A stretch of DNA of 64,000 bases from Vibrio tubiashii (GCF_028551255.1 NZ_CP117030.1:620001-684000); one strand, 5' to 3'; positions 26,525 through 37,314 are shown, counted from the stretch's first letter. Numbers and translations are program-made. Notes: generated by a model not told the origin, from the letters alone.

Positions 26525-28497
26525 GAATTCTGTCCCTAAGTCTTGTTGCGATACTTGCGGCATTTATGCTGACAATCGTTGGATTCCAATTAAACGCATC
26601 AGGCAATTTTTCTGCGGGTATTAGCAGTTTGTTTCAAGCGGATTGGATGTCGCCAGAATCCGTTAAGCTTCACCTAACCTGGTGGCCTAGATTCTTTACT
26701 ACATTAATTTCTGGCGCTGCATTAGCCGCGGCTGGGGTTTTGATGCAACAGGTACTGCGCAACCCACTTGCCTCTCCTTCAACGTTAGGCGTTGCGAGTG
26801 GCGCAAGTTTTGCGCTGATGCTGGCAACCTTGTATGCCCCATGGTTGCTGACTTTTTCCAAGTCTCTTATCGCACTGGTTGGTGGTGTCGGTACGATGGC
26901 CTTGGTGTTTGCACTATCTTGGCGTCGTGCTTTATCGCCCACCGTCGTCGTTGTTTCAGGCCTAGTCATCAATCTCTATTTTGGAGCGGTTAGTACCGTT
27001 CTTCTGATGATGAACCAAGACAAGCTAGCGGGTTTAATGATTTGGGGGGCGGGGTCGCTTGTCCAGACTGGATGGGCAGATATCGCCTACCTTGCGCCAA
27101 GATTAGCGTTGGTGATCGGCATCTCTTTCTTATTCGTTAAGCCGTTAACTCTTTTGGAGCTATCTGAAGAGGGCGCTAAGAGTCTAGGTGTTTCCTTGGC
27201 GAAATTGCGGGTTATTTGTCTTGGCTTAGCTGTACTACTCACTTCTTGGGTGGTCGCAAAGGTTGGTGTAATAGGTTTTGTTGGATTGGCGGCACCGGCT
27301 ATTACTCGTGCAACCGGTGTCCATCGCTTAGTACCCAAACTTATCGTTTCTATGCTGCTAGGTGGTTTACTACTGACATTAACCGATTTACTTATTCAGC
27401 AGCTTCCGGGCATCGCCGCAATGATTATTCCGACTGGTGCAGCCACAGCAGCACTTGGTGCCCCTTTATTGCTTTGGCTGTTGCCTAGGTTATCAATGCG
27501 CAGTCAAACCCAGACGCAAACAGTGATGACGCGCCATAGTGCGCAAGTAAAATCACTTAATCGTAATGCGATTGCCTTGGTCGCGATTCTACTGCCGATC
27601 GCTTTGTTTGTTTTTAGTACCACTTCGATTCAGAGTACAGGTTGGCAATGGTTAGTCTCCTCTGGTGAGTGGAACTTATTAGAATGGCGATGGACGAGAT
27701 TAGTCGCTGCAGCGTTAGCTGGGGTTATGCTGGCTTGCGCGGGAACGGTAATCCAAAGGTTAAGCGGTAACCCAATGGCAAGTCCTGAAGTGATAGGTAT
27801 CAGTTCTGGTACGGCTTTGGGATTAATCATCGCAATGTTCTCTGGTATTGGCGTGAGCTTAATCGGGCTGTACATAGGTGGTTTGTTAGGCGCTTTGGCC
27901 TCTCTGTCTGTGATTGTTTTGCTTAACCGCAAGTCGGGCTTTCAGCCTGAGCGTGTTTTGCTGACAGGTGTTGCTATTACTGCGCTTATGAATGCCGTGC
28001 AAAGCTTTGTTTTGGCGGGGGGAGATCCTCGCAGCTATCAAGTATTAGCGTGGCTTTCTGGCTCAACCTATTACGTTACTGAAGCAACACTTATTCCATT
28101 GGCTGTCGCCGCTATTGTGCTAGTCGGATTGAGTTTTGTCACTGCTCGATGGTTAGATGTTCTCCCACTGGGTGAGGCTAGTTCACGTGCGCTCGGAGTT
28201 AAGGTAGGGCAGGCAAGAGGCTTATTATTACTGCTTGTTGCCTTATTGACAGTGAGTGCGACTTTGGTGGTTGGCCCTCTGAGTTTCATTGGCTTGATGG
28301 CTCCTCATTTAGCGCGTCTGTTCGGGTTTAGTCGAGCCCGTGAACATCTTATCTGTTCGGCACTTGTCGGCATGGGCTTAATGCTACTTGCGGATTGGCT
28401 AGGTCGTCAGATGTTATATCCACAAGAAATTCCCGCAGGCTTAGTGGCATCGCTGATTGGTGGTATGTACCTGATGTGGGGACTTCGTAGACTCTAA
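26521..28497 (+). CDS. fhuB: Siderophore ABC permease, fused FhuB type
   Basis: This is a 658-aa inner-membrane permease made of two tandem FecCD/BtuC-like halves (about residues 1-330 and 345-658). Each half has a GxxxQxxxxNPLASPxxLGxxxG-like segment: [20 protein letters not shown] in the first and [20 protein letters not shown] in the second. Such a fused two-domain permease is characteristic of FhuB, unlike FepD/FepG which are separate. It completes the fhuC-D-B operon. A hairpin (GGGG.../...CCCC, ~28508-28530) follows but has no T run. Confidence 0.9.
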   Translation: MRILSLSLVAILAAFMLTIVGFQLNASGNFSAGISSLFQADWMSPESVKLHLTWWPRFFTTLISGAALAAAGVLMQQVLRNPLASPSTLGVASGASFALMLATLYAPWLLTFSKSLIALVGGVGTMALVFALSWRRALSPTVVVVSGLVINLYFGAVSTVLLMMNQDKLAGLMIWGAGSLVQTGWADIAYLAPRLALVIGISFLFVKPLTLLELSEEGAKSLGVSLAKLRVICLGLAVLLTSWVVAKVGVIGFVGLAAPAITRATGVHRLVPKLIVSMLLGGLLLTLTDLLIQQLPGIAAMIIPTGAATAALGAPLLLWLLPRLSMRSQTQTQTVMTRHSAQVKSLNRNAIALVAILLPIALFVFSTTSIQSTGWQWLVSSGEWNLLEWRWTRLVAAALAGVMLACAGTVIQRLSGNPMASPEVIGISSGTALGLIIAMFSGIGVSLIGLYIGGLLGALASLSVIVLLNRKSGFQPERVLLTGVAITALMNAVQSFVLAGGDPRSYQVLAWLSGSTYYVTEATLIPLAVAAIVLVGLSFVTARWLDVLPLGEASSRALGVKVGQARGLLLLLVALLTVSATLVVGPLSFIGLMAPHLARLFGFSRAREHLICSALVGMGLMLLADWLGRQMLYPQEIPAGLVASLIGGMYLMWGLRRL

Positions 28498-28548
28498 AAT
28501 CGATTTGGGGGAATGATGCTCATCTTCCCCTCTATTTCAATATTCATT

Positions 28549-28567
28549 GATAATGATAATCACAATA
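28549..28567. promoter_or_regulatory. Fur box before the TonB-dependent receptor
   Basis: GATAATGATAATCACAATA matches 16 of 19 positions of the classical Fur box. It lies 27 bp before the receptor start, giving this gene its own iron-regulated promoter. Confidence 0.8.
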
Positions 28568-28594
28568 AAACACATAAATGTTTAGGAGAAAGAT

Positions 28595-30835
28595 ATGAAG
28601 CCGCAGTTTATGCTGAGCCCAGCTTGCTTAGCAGTCACGCTTGCCTTGTCTGTTGGAGTCGCTAATGCAGCGGAAGACGAAACGGTAGTGGTTGTTGGTC
28701 AGCAACATGAAAGCTCGGTAGGGCCCGATTTCAGTTATCTAGGACAAAAGAGTCGTACCGCGACCAAAACAGATTTAGCTATTCATGAAACACCTCGCGC
28801 AGTTTCTGTTGTCACACGAGAGCAAATGGATGACCGAGCGTCTATCAGTATCTCGGATGCACTTCAGTACACTCCAGGTATTCAAACTAACCATTACGGT
28901 GATGACAACAAACAAGATTGGTTTGTTGTGCGAGGTTTCGCCCAAGCGGGGACGGGTCTTTATCAAGATGGTACACGCCTTTACTCTGCTGGCTTTTACA
29001 GTTGGCAAATTGACCCGTTTGGTTTAGAGCGAGTTGAAATTCTGCGTGGCCCAGCCTCAGTACTCTATGGACAAAACCCACCAGGCGGTTTGATCAATAC
29101 GGTAAGTAAACGCCCGCAGTTTGACGGTGGCTCTGGTCAGGTCGCGTTAGAGTATGGCTCGTTTGATAGAAAGCAAATTAGCCTAGATGTAAACCGAGAG
29201 ATCAATGAAGACGTTGCGTTTCGCTTGGTTGCCATGGGACGTAAGAACGGTACAAAAGTCGACAATGTTGATGCAGAGCGCATTTTAATTGCCCCTTCTT
29301 TAGCATGGAACATTAGCGACAAGACGAACATTACCTTGTTAACCAGTTATCAGAAAGATGATTCAAAGCCGTATTTGCAATTCTTGCCTGTTGAAGGCAC
29401 GTTGACGCCTAATAAAAATGGTCAGATTCCTGATAATTTAGCTATCGGCAATCCGGATTGGGAAAAATTTGAACGTGAACAACTCTCAGTGGGCTATGAG
29501 TTTGAACATCAATTCAATGACTCTTTAAGCTTTGGTCAATCAACGCGCTATAGCCGTATGGATATTGATTTACGCCAGATGTACTTCTCAATGTATGCTG
29601 CTGATGCGCCTACCATACAAACTCAGATGGGTCCGGTTAACTTAGGGCAAGTCTTAGATCCAACAAGCTCGCGACAAACGATTGTGAGAAATGCGACGAC
29701 GGATAAAGGTCACTCAGATGCGTTCAATATTGATAACCGTCTTGTGTATAAATTCCGTACGGGCGCCGTGCAACACAAGCTCTTAACAGGTATCGATTAC
29801 CAACAAATCAAGATTGATAGCCAAGATTATTCAGCTGATCCGACTGTAGCTGATGGAAATGGCACAACGGCTTTAGGTACCGCGGATCCGACGTTCAACA
29901 TGTTTAATCCGACGTACACAAATAACGTAGTACTGCTGCATCCGAAAACACTCCAGCCGTTAACGGATGCTGATCTAGAAACGACGATTACCAAAAACCG
30001 TCAAGTTGGTTTTTATCTGCAAGATCAAATGCGAGTTAATGATTGGGTCGTGCAAGCCGGCGTGCGTTACGATGATACATCTAATGAGCAACGTAACCAG
30101 ACAACTGGTACAGCGTATGAAGCTGATTACCAAGAATGGACTTCAAGTGCTGGTGTCGCGTATGTCATGAGCAATGGCTTTACGCCTTATGCTAACTACG
30201 CGCAATCTTTTGAACCACAAATCCGTTCTGTAACCAATCAACCAGCGAAGCCAGAGCGTGGGGAGTCGTTTGAAATTGGTTTGAAGTATCAGCCTAGAAG
30301 CTTTGATGGTTACTTTAATCTGTCTGTTTATGACGCCGCTAAGACGGATGTGGTTCAAGTCGATGGTTCAGATATTAAGCAAGTGGGTGAGATCCGTAAC
30401 CGAGGTATTGAACTTGAAGCCGTTGCCAATGTCACTCAATCTCTAACTCTGATCGGTAACATCACTCATCTTGATTCTGAAATCAAAGATGACAAAGACA
30501 AGTCGCTTGTTGGTAAAACGCCGCAGCAAGTAGCGGACACGCTAGCCTCGGCTTGGGCTAAGTACCAGTTCTTTGGTGGCGCCCTTAACGGTCTAAGTGT
30601 TGGCGGTGGTGTTCGTTATACAGGTGATACTTATGCGGGCAACGACAATAGCAAAAAAGTCTCCGCTTATACGCTTTATGATGCGACGGTGAGTTACCGT
30701 TTCCAAGACTATAAGTTCCAAGTGGCAGCGAAAAACATCTTTGACAAACAGTACATCTCAACATGTACAAGCAATCACTGGTGCTACTATGGCGATCGCC
30801 GCAACGTTATTGCTAGCTTAAGTTACGATTGGTAA
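28595..30835 (+). CDS. TonB-dependent ferric-siderophore receptor (FhuA/FoxA group)
   Basis: This outer-membrane receptor (746 aa) takes up ferric siderophore using TonB energy. A signal peptide ends at VANAAED. A TonB box-like ETVVVVG follows. The plug domain carries TPRAVSVVTREQMDDR and EILRGPASVLYGQNPPGGLIN (the first halves of these are highly conserved). The barrel ends in SLSYDW with a terminal aromatic. A Cys pair near the end (CTSNHWCYYG) is typical of the FhuA/FoxA hydroxamate-receptor group. It sits behind fhuCDB with its own Fur box. The exact siderophore (ferrichrome or ferrioxamine) cannot be read from sequence. Confidence 0.9.
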   Translation: MKPQFMLSPACLAVTLALSVGVANAAEDETVVVVGQQHESSVGPDFSYLGQKSRTATKTDLAIHETPRAVSVVTREQMDDRASISISDALQYTPGIQTNHYGDDNKQDWFVVRGFAQAGTGLYQDGTRLYSAGFYSWQIDPFGLERVEILRGPASVLYGQNPPGGLINTVSKRPQFDGGSGQVALEYGSFDRKQISLDVNREINEDVAFRLVAMGRKNGTKVDNVDAERILIAPSLAWNISDKTNITLLTSYQKDDSKPYLQFLPVEGTLTPNKNGQIPDNLAIGNPDWEKFEREQLSVGYEFEHQFNDSLSFGQSTRYSRMDIDLRQMYFSMYAADAPTIQTQMGPVNLGQVLDPTSSRQTIVRNATTDKGHSDAFNIDNRLVYKFRTGAVQHKLLTGIDYQQIKIDSQDYSADPTVADGNGTTALGTADPTFNMFNPTYTNNVVLLHPKTLQPLTDADLETTITKNRQVGFYLQDQMRVNDWVVQAGVRYDDTSNEQRNQTTGTAYEADYQEWTSSAGVAYVMSNGFTPYANYAQSFEPQIRSVTNQPAKPERGESFEIGLKYQPRSFDGYFNLSVYDAAKTDVVQVDGSDIKQVGEIRNRGIELEAVANVTQSLTLIGNITHLDSEIKDDKDKSLVGKTPQQVADTLASAWAKYQFFGGALNGLSVGGGVRYTGDTYAGNDNSKKVSAYTLYDATVSYRFQDYKFQVAAKNIFDKQYISTCTSNHWCYYGDRRNVIASLSYDW

Positions 30836-30846
30836 CGACGGCTACT

Positions 30847-30882
30847 CAACACCTCACTCATTAGAGTGAGGTGTTGTTTTTT
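30847..30882 (+). terminator. Terminator after the siderophore receptor
   Basis: A perfect 13-bp stem (CAACACCTCACTC / GAGTGAGGTGTTG) with a four-base loop is followed by six T residues. Confidence 0.95.
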
Positions 30883-30991
30883 GGTTAACTACTGAGCAAA
30901 CGACTCTGGTTGGCAGTCCGCTAGAAATTCTTTTACTATGATTCACAGAGGTCAATGTTAACTATGTGAACCGTCGTAAAAGGAAGTGCTA

Positions 30992-31405
30992 ATGAGTTAC
31001 CTAGTAGAAGGCTCTTGTCAGTGTGGACAAGTGTCATACAAATTAAACCAACCACCTAAAATGGTCATTGCGTGCCATTGTATAGAATGCCAAAAGCTAT
31101 CAACGGCTCCATTCAGTGTTACTGCGGTAGTCGGTACCGAAGATATTGAATTTGATGGTGAACTAAAAGAGTGGCAGCGTCTGGCGGAGAGTGGCAACAA
31201 AAACTACGCCAAATTTTGCCCTGAATGTGGCAACAGAGTCTATCATTTCAACCCTGACGATCAGTCAACCCTTAAGCTTAAGCTAAAAGCCAGTACACCA
31301 ACCAATCATGATGTTTTTGAACCAACGGTACATGTTTGGGTGAGTGAGAAACAAGACTGGTATCAGTTGCCAGACGGTGTGAAAGCTTTCGATAAACAGC
31401 CTTAA
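30992..31405 (+). CDS. GFA-family zinc-binding protein
   Basis: This is a 137-aa protein of the GFA family (named for glutathione-dependent formaldehyde-activating enzyme). Zinc-binding cysteines are present: CQCGQV near the start, CHCIECQK (residues ~29-36), and CPECGNRVYHF (~73-83). ATG 30992 is chosen over an upstream GTG because AGGA lies seven bases before it. Most family members have no proven activity, so the name should not be read as function. It stands alone between the receptor terminator and a converging kinase. Confidence 0.82.
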   Translation: MSYLVEGSCQCGQVSYKLNQPPKMVIACHCIECQKLSTAPFSVTAVVGTEDIEFDGELKEWQRLAESGNKNYAKFCPECGNRVYHFNPDDQSTLKLKLKASTPTNHDVFEPTVHVWVSEKQDWYQLPDGVKAFDKQP

Positions 31406-31449
31406 TGATATAAGAGCTACGGCTTTAAGTAACCTTTAAGGGCTTTGCA

Positions 31450-34400
31450 TTATAGCTGGGTCGGTGGGCTAGCGATAATATCGCGTTCAAGCAGATACAA
31501 TCGTAGCCTTTCGGCCTCATCTTTACTCTGATTGAGACTTTCGGACAGCTCAGTCCAATTCTTCTGTATTGCTGTTTTACAAATGACATCAAATGTGTCG
31601 GCTAAGTTTGTTGCTCCAGCCGATTGTGCAGAGCCCTTAGCGGCATGAGCGATTTGTTGTAAGTTGAGTTCGTCTTTTTCCGTTAAAGCGCGTTCTGCTG
31701 AACTCAAGTCTTCTGCTACCGATTGCCAATAACCTTTTAAAATAGGAGCGATGATACTGGAATCGGTTGTACCAAGAATGACTTTTAAAGACTGCATGCA
31801 AATTGGGGAACTGGCTAACTCTTCTTGAGCTGCGAGTCTATTCGCCTCTTCAACAGCAGTAGAAAGTTTGAGCCACTTATCGATCGATAAACCAAGCTTT
31901 TTAAGTTCGACCGGTTTAGTTAGGTATTCATCCATGCCGCAAGTAATACATTGTTCCGACACTTCCTTCATCGCATTGGCTGTAATGGCGACGATAGGGA
32001 TATGCCCACGCGTTTTATCCAATGCCTCTTGCTGGCGAATCTGACGGGTCAGCTCGTATCCATCCATTACTGGCATGTGGCAGTCGGTGATCACGAGTTG
32101 ATACTGGTGGCTATTCCACATTTGCAGCGCTTCTTGACCGTTGTTAGCTAGGTGGCAGTCAAATCCAAGATGCTTGAGTTGACGTTGTAATACCTCGCGA
32201 TTGGTCTCTTGATCGTCAACGACAAGAATCAGTTCACTGCGCTCATCATAAGTGGGTAACGCATCACAAGAGTTATCGGCTAGTTTTGCATCAGGGCTGA
32301 TCAGTCCTTTGACTACTGCAATCGCAGTGGTTAACTCGCTAGGTTTAAAGGGACTGCAATTCATTACGTAGGTGCTGTTGTTGACGAACTCCGTTTTTAC
32401 CTTTGGATCTGAGGTAAATAGGATCAGTTTATTGCTGTCTATTTGTTCTTGTTCTACCGATGACAGCTTACCGTCTATGTAGCTTTGGTAAATATCTGGC
32501 CCAAAGATCACTACATCGACTTTGATTTCCGTTTTCTGGGCGTGATTGAGTACGGTAATGGCGCGTTGGACTGATGAGACAAAGTGGACTTTGCAATTGT
32601 AGTTCGACAGGTTGATGTCGCAAAACGTGATGACATCTTGTTCGCCTGAAACCAGAAGAACGCGCGTTCCTTGAATGTAGTCAGCGGTTGGGTCTTGTGG
32701 AGGTGACTCTACTTGAATAAAAGGCAGTTCTAGGGTGAATCTGCTGCCAACTCCTAGCTGGCTTTCAACATTAATGCAGCCGCCCATCAAGTCTAGTAAC
32801 GACTGAGTGATAGAGAGGCCGAGTCCGGTGCCGCCATATAAACGAGTCGTACTAGTATCACCTTGAGTAAAGGCTTTAAATAGTCCTTTTTGTTGTTCTT
32901 CACTCATCCCAATACCGTTATCTTCAATCATGAGGTCGATACAAGGAGCAATGCCGTTAGAGCCAAGTGAAGCAGACAACCACACCTTACCTTTTTGTCC
33001 GGAGGTGGTGTCAGTAAATTTGATGGCGTTAGAAAGCAAGTTAAGCACGACTTGATTAACGCGAACACTGTCGCTCATGATCACTTTTGGCAACTGTGGA
33101 TCATAGGTCAAATAGAGTTCAATGTTCTTGTTGTGCGCTTGCAAATGTAATACATCTAGCGAGCGTTCTAGTAAGTTTTGCAACTCGACTGGGGCACTTT
33201 CAAGCGACATTTGCCCAGCTTCAATTTTTGAGAAGTCCAAAATGTCATTAATGATGTGAAGCAACGTTAAAGCCGACTCGTGGATCGTTGAAACCATAGA
33301 CCGCTGTTCACCATCAAGTTCACTTTCATTGAGTAAGCCGAGCATGCCAACAACGCCGTTCATTGGGGTTCTGATTTCATGGCTCATGGTGGCTAGAAAC
33401 ATCGATTTTGCTGCGTTGGCTTCTTGAGCAATCTCAGTTTCACGTTGCAATATGGCTTGGGCGTTTTTTTCTTTGCTGATATCTATATTGACACCACTCA
33501 TGCCAACGGGGTGGTTATCTTGTTCAGAGAAAATCACATCTGCGGTCGCTTTTATCCATCGTATTTCGTCATCGGGCAACAAAATACGAAACTCTGCGTC
33601 GAACTGGCTTAAGTTGTCTTTTGCAGATGTGAGAGCTTGTTCAGCGATGTCGACATCATCGGGGTGAACCCTTTCTTGCCACATCGCATAGTTATTCTGG
33701 CAAGACTCTTTATCAACCCCATAGATATCATACATTCGAGCATCCCAGGTGACTTCGTTAGTGGCGAAGTCCCAGCTCCAAATGCCGATTCCGCCAGCCT
33801 GAGTGGCTAAGTTTAAGCTTTGAATGGCTTTCTCAGCTTTAGATTCGCTGCGCTTAAGCTCCTTCTTGGCATCATGCTCGGAGCTGCGGTCACGTAGCGT
33901 AAATAGAATATACTTGCACTCTTTGATCGAGATATATCGGGTTGTCGCAGATAGGGAGAGGACTTCATTCTCACGGTGAACATAGAAGAATCGGTTAAGT
34001 GAGACTTCTTGATAGACTGGAACCGTATTGAGCTGCTCTTCAATGAGTCCTAGCTTTGCCTCACCGATTAATCCTGTCACTTCAAGCCCGATCAGATCTT
34101 CCTTTTGATGGCAGAATAGACTTAAAGCCGAGTCGTTAGCATTGACGATCTGGCCTTTATGGTCGAGTAGCAATATAGGGTCGACGGCCTGATCGAAAAT
34201 AACGCCCATTTGCAGCTCATGTTCGTTGATCCGCTGTTTCTGATTCTCCACCATCTCTTGTAATTGGCGATTGCTCGTGCGAAGTGCAGCTTTTGCCAAC
34301 TGTACTTCTGATATATCGGTATTGGTAATCACTAAATAATTAAGGGTGCCATCTGCTCTCAGCATTGGCTGAACATCGACTTTAACCCATGTCATTGAGT

Positions 34401-34707
34401 TGCCTGGTCGAATGATAAAGCTCGAACTTTCTTCGTTATCAGCTCCAAGCATGAGTTTGTGTAAATCAGAACTGGAAAGGAAAGGAGAGAAGAATTGTTT
34501 GATGCTCTGACCAACAACAGAACTTGGCTTGCAGTTATACAACTCACCAAAGGCGGGATTGGCATAAAAGATAGAATGAGAGCCCCGTACACCGTCACAG
34601 ATGAATATTCCTTCCGGCAAGACATCTAACACGCTCTTTTTTATTTCGTCGGCAGCAGGTCCTTGTTGCTCCCTTTTGTTCAGGAGTGAGGAAAACGGAT
34701 TCTTCAT
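31450..34707 (-). CDS. Hybrid sensor histidine kinase with PAS, REC and HPt domains
   Basis: This is a 1085-aa hybrid kinase with no obvious membrane segment, so probably cytosolic. Order: three PAS-like sensor domains (~25-135, 165-275, 300-415), HisKA with phospho-His443 in MSHEIRTPMNG, HATPase with N-box around 551-560, DNGIG (596-600) and GGTGLGL. Next comes a degenerate receiver (~680-800) without the usual acidic pocket, a true receiver (~825-940: DD at 831-832, phospho-Asp875 in TDCHMPVMDG, Lys931), and a C-terminal HPt with His1021 in HAAKGSA. It resembles BarA/EvgS-type phosphorelays. No partner response regulator gene is adjacent. The signal is unknown. Confidence 0.9.
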   Translation of the reverse strand: MKNPFSSLLNKREQQGPAADEIKKSVLDVLPEGIFICDGVRGSHSIFYANPAFGELYNCKPSSVVGQSIKQFFSPFLSSSDLHKLMLGADNEESSSFIIRPGNSMTWVKVDVQPMLRADGTLNYLVITNTDISEVQLAKAALRTSNRQLQEMVENQKQRINEHELQMGVIFDQAVDPILLLDHKGQIVNANDSALSLFCHQKEDLIGLEVTGLIGEAKLGLIEEQLNTVPVYQEVSLNRFFYVHRENEVLSLSATTRYISIKECKYILFTLRDRSSEHDAKKELKRSESKAEKAIQSLNLATQAGGIGIWSWDFATNEVTWDARMYDIYGVDKESCQNNYAMWQERVHPDDVDIAEQALTSAKDNLSQFDAEFRILLPDDEIRWIKATADVIFSEQDNHPVGMSGVNIDISKEKNAQAILQRETEIAQEANAAKSMFLATMSHEIRTPMNGVVGMLGLLNESELDGEQRSMVSTIHESALTLLHIINDILDFSKIEAGQMSLESAPVELQNLLERSLDVLHLQAHNKNIELYLTYDPQLPKVIMSDSVRVNQVVLNLLSNAIKFTDTTSGQKGKVWLSASLGSNGIAPCIDLMIEDNGIGMSEEQQKGLFKAFTQGDTSTTRLYGGTGLGLSITQSLLDLMGGCINVESQLGVGSRFTLELPFIQVESPPQDPTADYIQGTRVLLVSGEQDVITFCDINLSNYNCKVHFVSSVQRAITVLNHAQKTEIKVDVVIFGPDIYQSYIDGKLSSVEQEQIDSNKLILFTSDPKVKTEFVNNSTYVMNCSPFKPSELTTAIAVVKGLISPDAKLADNSCDALPTYDERSELILVVDDQETNREVLQRQLKHLGFDCHLANNGQEALQMWNSHQYQLVITDCHMPVMDGYELTRQIRQQEALDKTRGHIPIVAITANAMKEVSEQCITCGMDEYLTKPVELKKLGLSIDKWLKLSTAVEEANRLAAQEELASSPICMQSLKVILGTTDSSIIAPILKGYWQSVAEDLSSAERALTEKDELNLQQIAHAAKGSAQSAGATNLADTFDVICKTAIQKNWTELSESLNQSKDEAERLRLYLLERDIIASPPTQL

Positions 34708-35201
34708 GGGGCCAACCTTGGTCTCTTAATTCTCGTCCATGAGCTGATATTTTTATGTGCTCTATTTCATAATATAGATGCCGTTAAGCGCTTGAGCAAA
34801 CGGTAATAACCGGTGATCTTGATGATTTGACTTAGTGAAGGTGGAAGTATTTTGTGACTCTATCAGTGTTGAAACGGCATTGTGATTTTGGATACTTGAC
34901 TAAATATTTAGTGTTCGAAATAAAATGTCACGTCTGAGTTTTTAAGTGGTAGGTTTTACGTGCTAGCTTCGCGTATTTTTCTGTAGCGTGATATCAATGT
35001 GCTGAAATGATTATTAAGTAAGCTATTGAATTATAGTGGTTATAATTGATTGTCAACATGCATTTCTGAGAACAATAGCTTGCATTGCTTGGGCTCTATT
35101 TAAATTTGAGTTCGTAGTGTTATGGCTTAAGTTTTCATTTCTAACAGCACAATTTATAAAAAAACAATTTGAGTACGAATGAAAAATCAGGCATTTTATA
35201 T
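34708..35201. other. Intergenic region before the choline operon
   Basis: About 490 bp of AT-rich sequence between the divergent kinase and betI. I see no gene and no clear element apart from the BetI-type palindrome at its right end. Confidence 0.4.
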
Positions 35202-35221
35202 TTAATTGATCGTTCAATTAA
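35202..35221. promoter_or_regulatory. BetI-type operator
   Basis: TTAATTGA-TCGT-TCAATTAA is a perfect inverted repeat with 8-bp arms, about 15 bp before betI. It has the TTGA...TCAA character of BetI sites and fits autorepression by the first gene of the operon. Confidence 0.65.
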
Positions 35222-35236
35222 AAAAGGAGTAATGAA

Positions 35237-35832
35237 ATGCCGAAGGTTGGTATGCCTGATATTCGTAAGCCTCAGCTTGTACAAGCAACGATGGCTGTGA
35301 TCGATCGTGTGGGATTACAATCGGCAAGTATTTCTCTGATCAGCAAAGAGGCTGGCGTCTCATCTGGGATCATTAATCATTACTTTGGTGGTAAGCATGG
35401 ATTGCTTGAAGAAACGATGCGCGAGATTTTGCGTCAGCTTTCCTCAACCGTAACGCAAAAGCTCAACCAGCTGCCAAAAGAAGCTCACCAACAACGTATT
35501 AACGCCATCATTGATGGCAATTTTGTCGGTTATCAAGCAGAAAACAAAGTTGCCAAAACTTGGTTGGCTTTCTGGTCTTACTCAGTCCATGACCCTGAGC
35601 TGAAACGTCTTCAAAGGGTCAATGAAAAACGTTTGCGTCCCATTTAAAAATTGAATTAAAGAATTTGTTTGAAAAGGATCAGGCAGAGATCATTGCTCAT
35701 GGTATTGCTGCTCTGATAGATGGCATCTGGCTGCGTGGGACGCTCAATCCGCAAGGTATTGATGCCGAGAAAGCAAGATTAATCATCAATGATTACCTAG
35801 ATAAACAGCTCACTTTCTACTCTCAAAAATAA
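35237..35832 (+). pseudogene. betI: Choline-responsive repressor BetI, frameshifted
   Basis: This TetR-family repressor senses choline and represses the bet operon. The N-terminal helix-turn-helix is intact ([28 protein letters not shown]). Reading in the starting frame ends at a TAA (35645-35647) after [10 protein letters not shown]. The remaining protein, beginning [16 protein letters not shown], continues in another frame from 35641 to 35832. Inserting one base near 35638-35641 (restoring a Ser codon before CAT) gives a normal-length protein of about 198 aa. The lesion is therefore a one-base deletion, real or from sequencing. If real, the truncated protein (136 aa) loses most of the ligand-binding domain. 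AAGGAG lies seven bases before the ATG. Confidence 0.85.
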
Positions 35833-35853
35833 TCATAAAAGTCAGATCTTCAC

Positions 35854-37314
35854 ATGGAAATGAAATCACTATTCATCGATGGCAAAGCCTGCCATGCAAC
35901 CTCTAACGAGACCTTTACTACCTGCAACCCAGCCAATGGAGAGCCTTTAGCGAAAGTCGGACAAGCAAGTGAACAAGATCTTGCGCTGGCAATCGACTCT
36001 GCTAAACGTGGTTTTAAAGTTTGGTCTGCGATGTCACCGACAGAGCGTAGCCGTATCTTATTAAAAGCCGTAGCCCTATTACGTGAACGCAACGATGAGC
36101 TTGCCGCTCTAGAAGTTGCTGATACAGGTAAGCCTTTGCAAGAAGCCATTGCGGTAGACATTGAAACGGGTGCAGATGTTATCGAATACTTCGCTGGTTT
36201 AGCGCCGGCTATGCAAGGCGAGCAGCAACCTTTAAGTGAAACACAGTTTTTTTACACGCGCCGCGAACCTTTAGGTATCTGTGCAGGGATAGGGGCGTGG
36301 AATTACCCGATTCAAATTGCAATGTGGAAATCAGCACCTGCATTGGCTGCGGGTAATGCGATGATTTTTAAGCCTTCTGAGGAAACGCCGCTATCGGCTC
36401 TTAAGCTTGCTGAAATATTTACACAAGCGGGTCTACCGGATGGTGTGTTTAATGTTCTGCAAGGGGATCACAGAGTAGGGCAGATGCTGACGGCTCATCC
36501 TGATATCGCCAAAGTGTCATTTACGGGCGAGTCAGGCACGGGCAAGTTGGTCATGGCAGACAGTGCAAAGACTTTAAAACAGGTCACTATGGAGCTAGGT
36601 GGTAAGTCGCCGATGATCGTGTTTGATGACGCCAAGCTCGATGATGCTGTCTCTGCAGCCATGGTGGCGAACTTCTATACCCAAGGTGAAGTTTGTACGC
36701 ATGGCACGCGCGTCTTTGTCCATGAAGCCTTGCATGATGAATTTGTCGCACAGCTAAAAGCGCGTACTGAAAAGCTTATCGTCGGTAACCCAATGGAGAT
36801 AGATACACAGATTGGGGCACTAATATCACGTGAGCATCTAAGCAAAGTACTTAGCGCTATCGAAAGTGCTAAATCAAGCAAGGCAACACTCCTCACTGGT
36901 GGTTATCAGGTGAAGGAAAATGGGCTCGACAAGGGTAACTTTGTTGCACCAACCGTGTTTACTGATTGTGATGATGACATGGAACACGTTAAAGGCGAGA
37001 TTTTTGGCCCTGTCATGTCTGTTCTGAAATTTAGCCAAGAGTCTGAAGTGATTCAAAGAGCGAACAACACGGACTATGGACTAGCCGCTGGGGTATTTAC
37101 GCAAAATCTCTCACGCGCACATAGAGTTATTCATCAGCTTCAAGCGGGTATTTGTTGGGTCAACACCTGGGGTGATTCGCCTGCGGAAATGCCAGTAGGC
37201 GGTTATAAGCACTCTGGTATTGGGCGTGAAAATGGCCCAGAGACACTGCGTCATTACACACAGACGAAAAGTGTCTTGATTGAGCTTGGTGGCTACGAAA
37301 GCCCTTACGAGTAA
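35854..37314 (+). CDS. betB: Betaine aldehyde dehydrogenase
   Basis: This NAD(P)-dependent aldehyde dehydrogenase (486 aa) oxidises betaine aldehyde to the osmoprotectant glycine betaine. Catalytic Glu247 in TMELGGKSP and nucleophile Cys281 in [11 protein letters not shown] are in place, as is the cofactor loop FTGESGTG. The length is that of E. coli BetB. It starts 22 bp after the betI reading frame ends and is followed 24 bp later by betA, so the order betI-betB-betA is the usual one. No defect is seen. Confidence 0.95.
   Translation: MEMKSLFIDGKACHATSNETFTTCNPANGEPLAKVGQASEQDLALAIDSAKRGFKVWSAMSPTERSRILLKAVALLRERNDELAALEVADTGKPLQEAIAVDIETGADVIEYFAGLAPAMQGEQQPLSETQFFYTRREPLGICAGIGAWNYPIQIAMWKSAPALAAGNAMIFKPSEETPLSALKLAEIFTQAGLPDGVFNVLQGDHRVGQMLTAHPDIAKVSFTGESGTGKLVMADSAKTLKQVTMELGGKSPMIVFDDAKLDDAVSAAMVANFYTQGEVCTHGTRVFVHEALHDEFVAQLKARTEKLIVGNPMEIDTQIGALISREHLSKVLSAIESAKSSKATLLTGGYQVKENGLDKGNFVAPTVFTDCDDDMEHVKGEIFGPVMSVLKFSQESEVIQRANNTDYGLAAGVFTQNLSRAHRVIHQLQAGICWVNTWGDSPAEMPVGGYKHSGIGRENGPETLRHYTQTKSVLIELGGYESPYE

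Noticed and set aside
26670..27932. Several 80-100 codon minus-strand frames opposite the siderophore permease.
   Set aside because: They mirror the codon pattern of the permease on the other strand, have no ribosome sites and no recognisable domains.
28508..28530. G/C hairpin after the fused permease as a terminator.
   Set aside because: The stem is good but is followed by TCTATTTC rather than a T run; the following receptor gene has its own promoter, so termination is possible but not supported.
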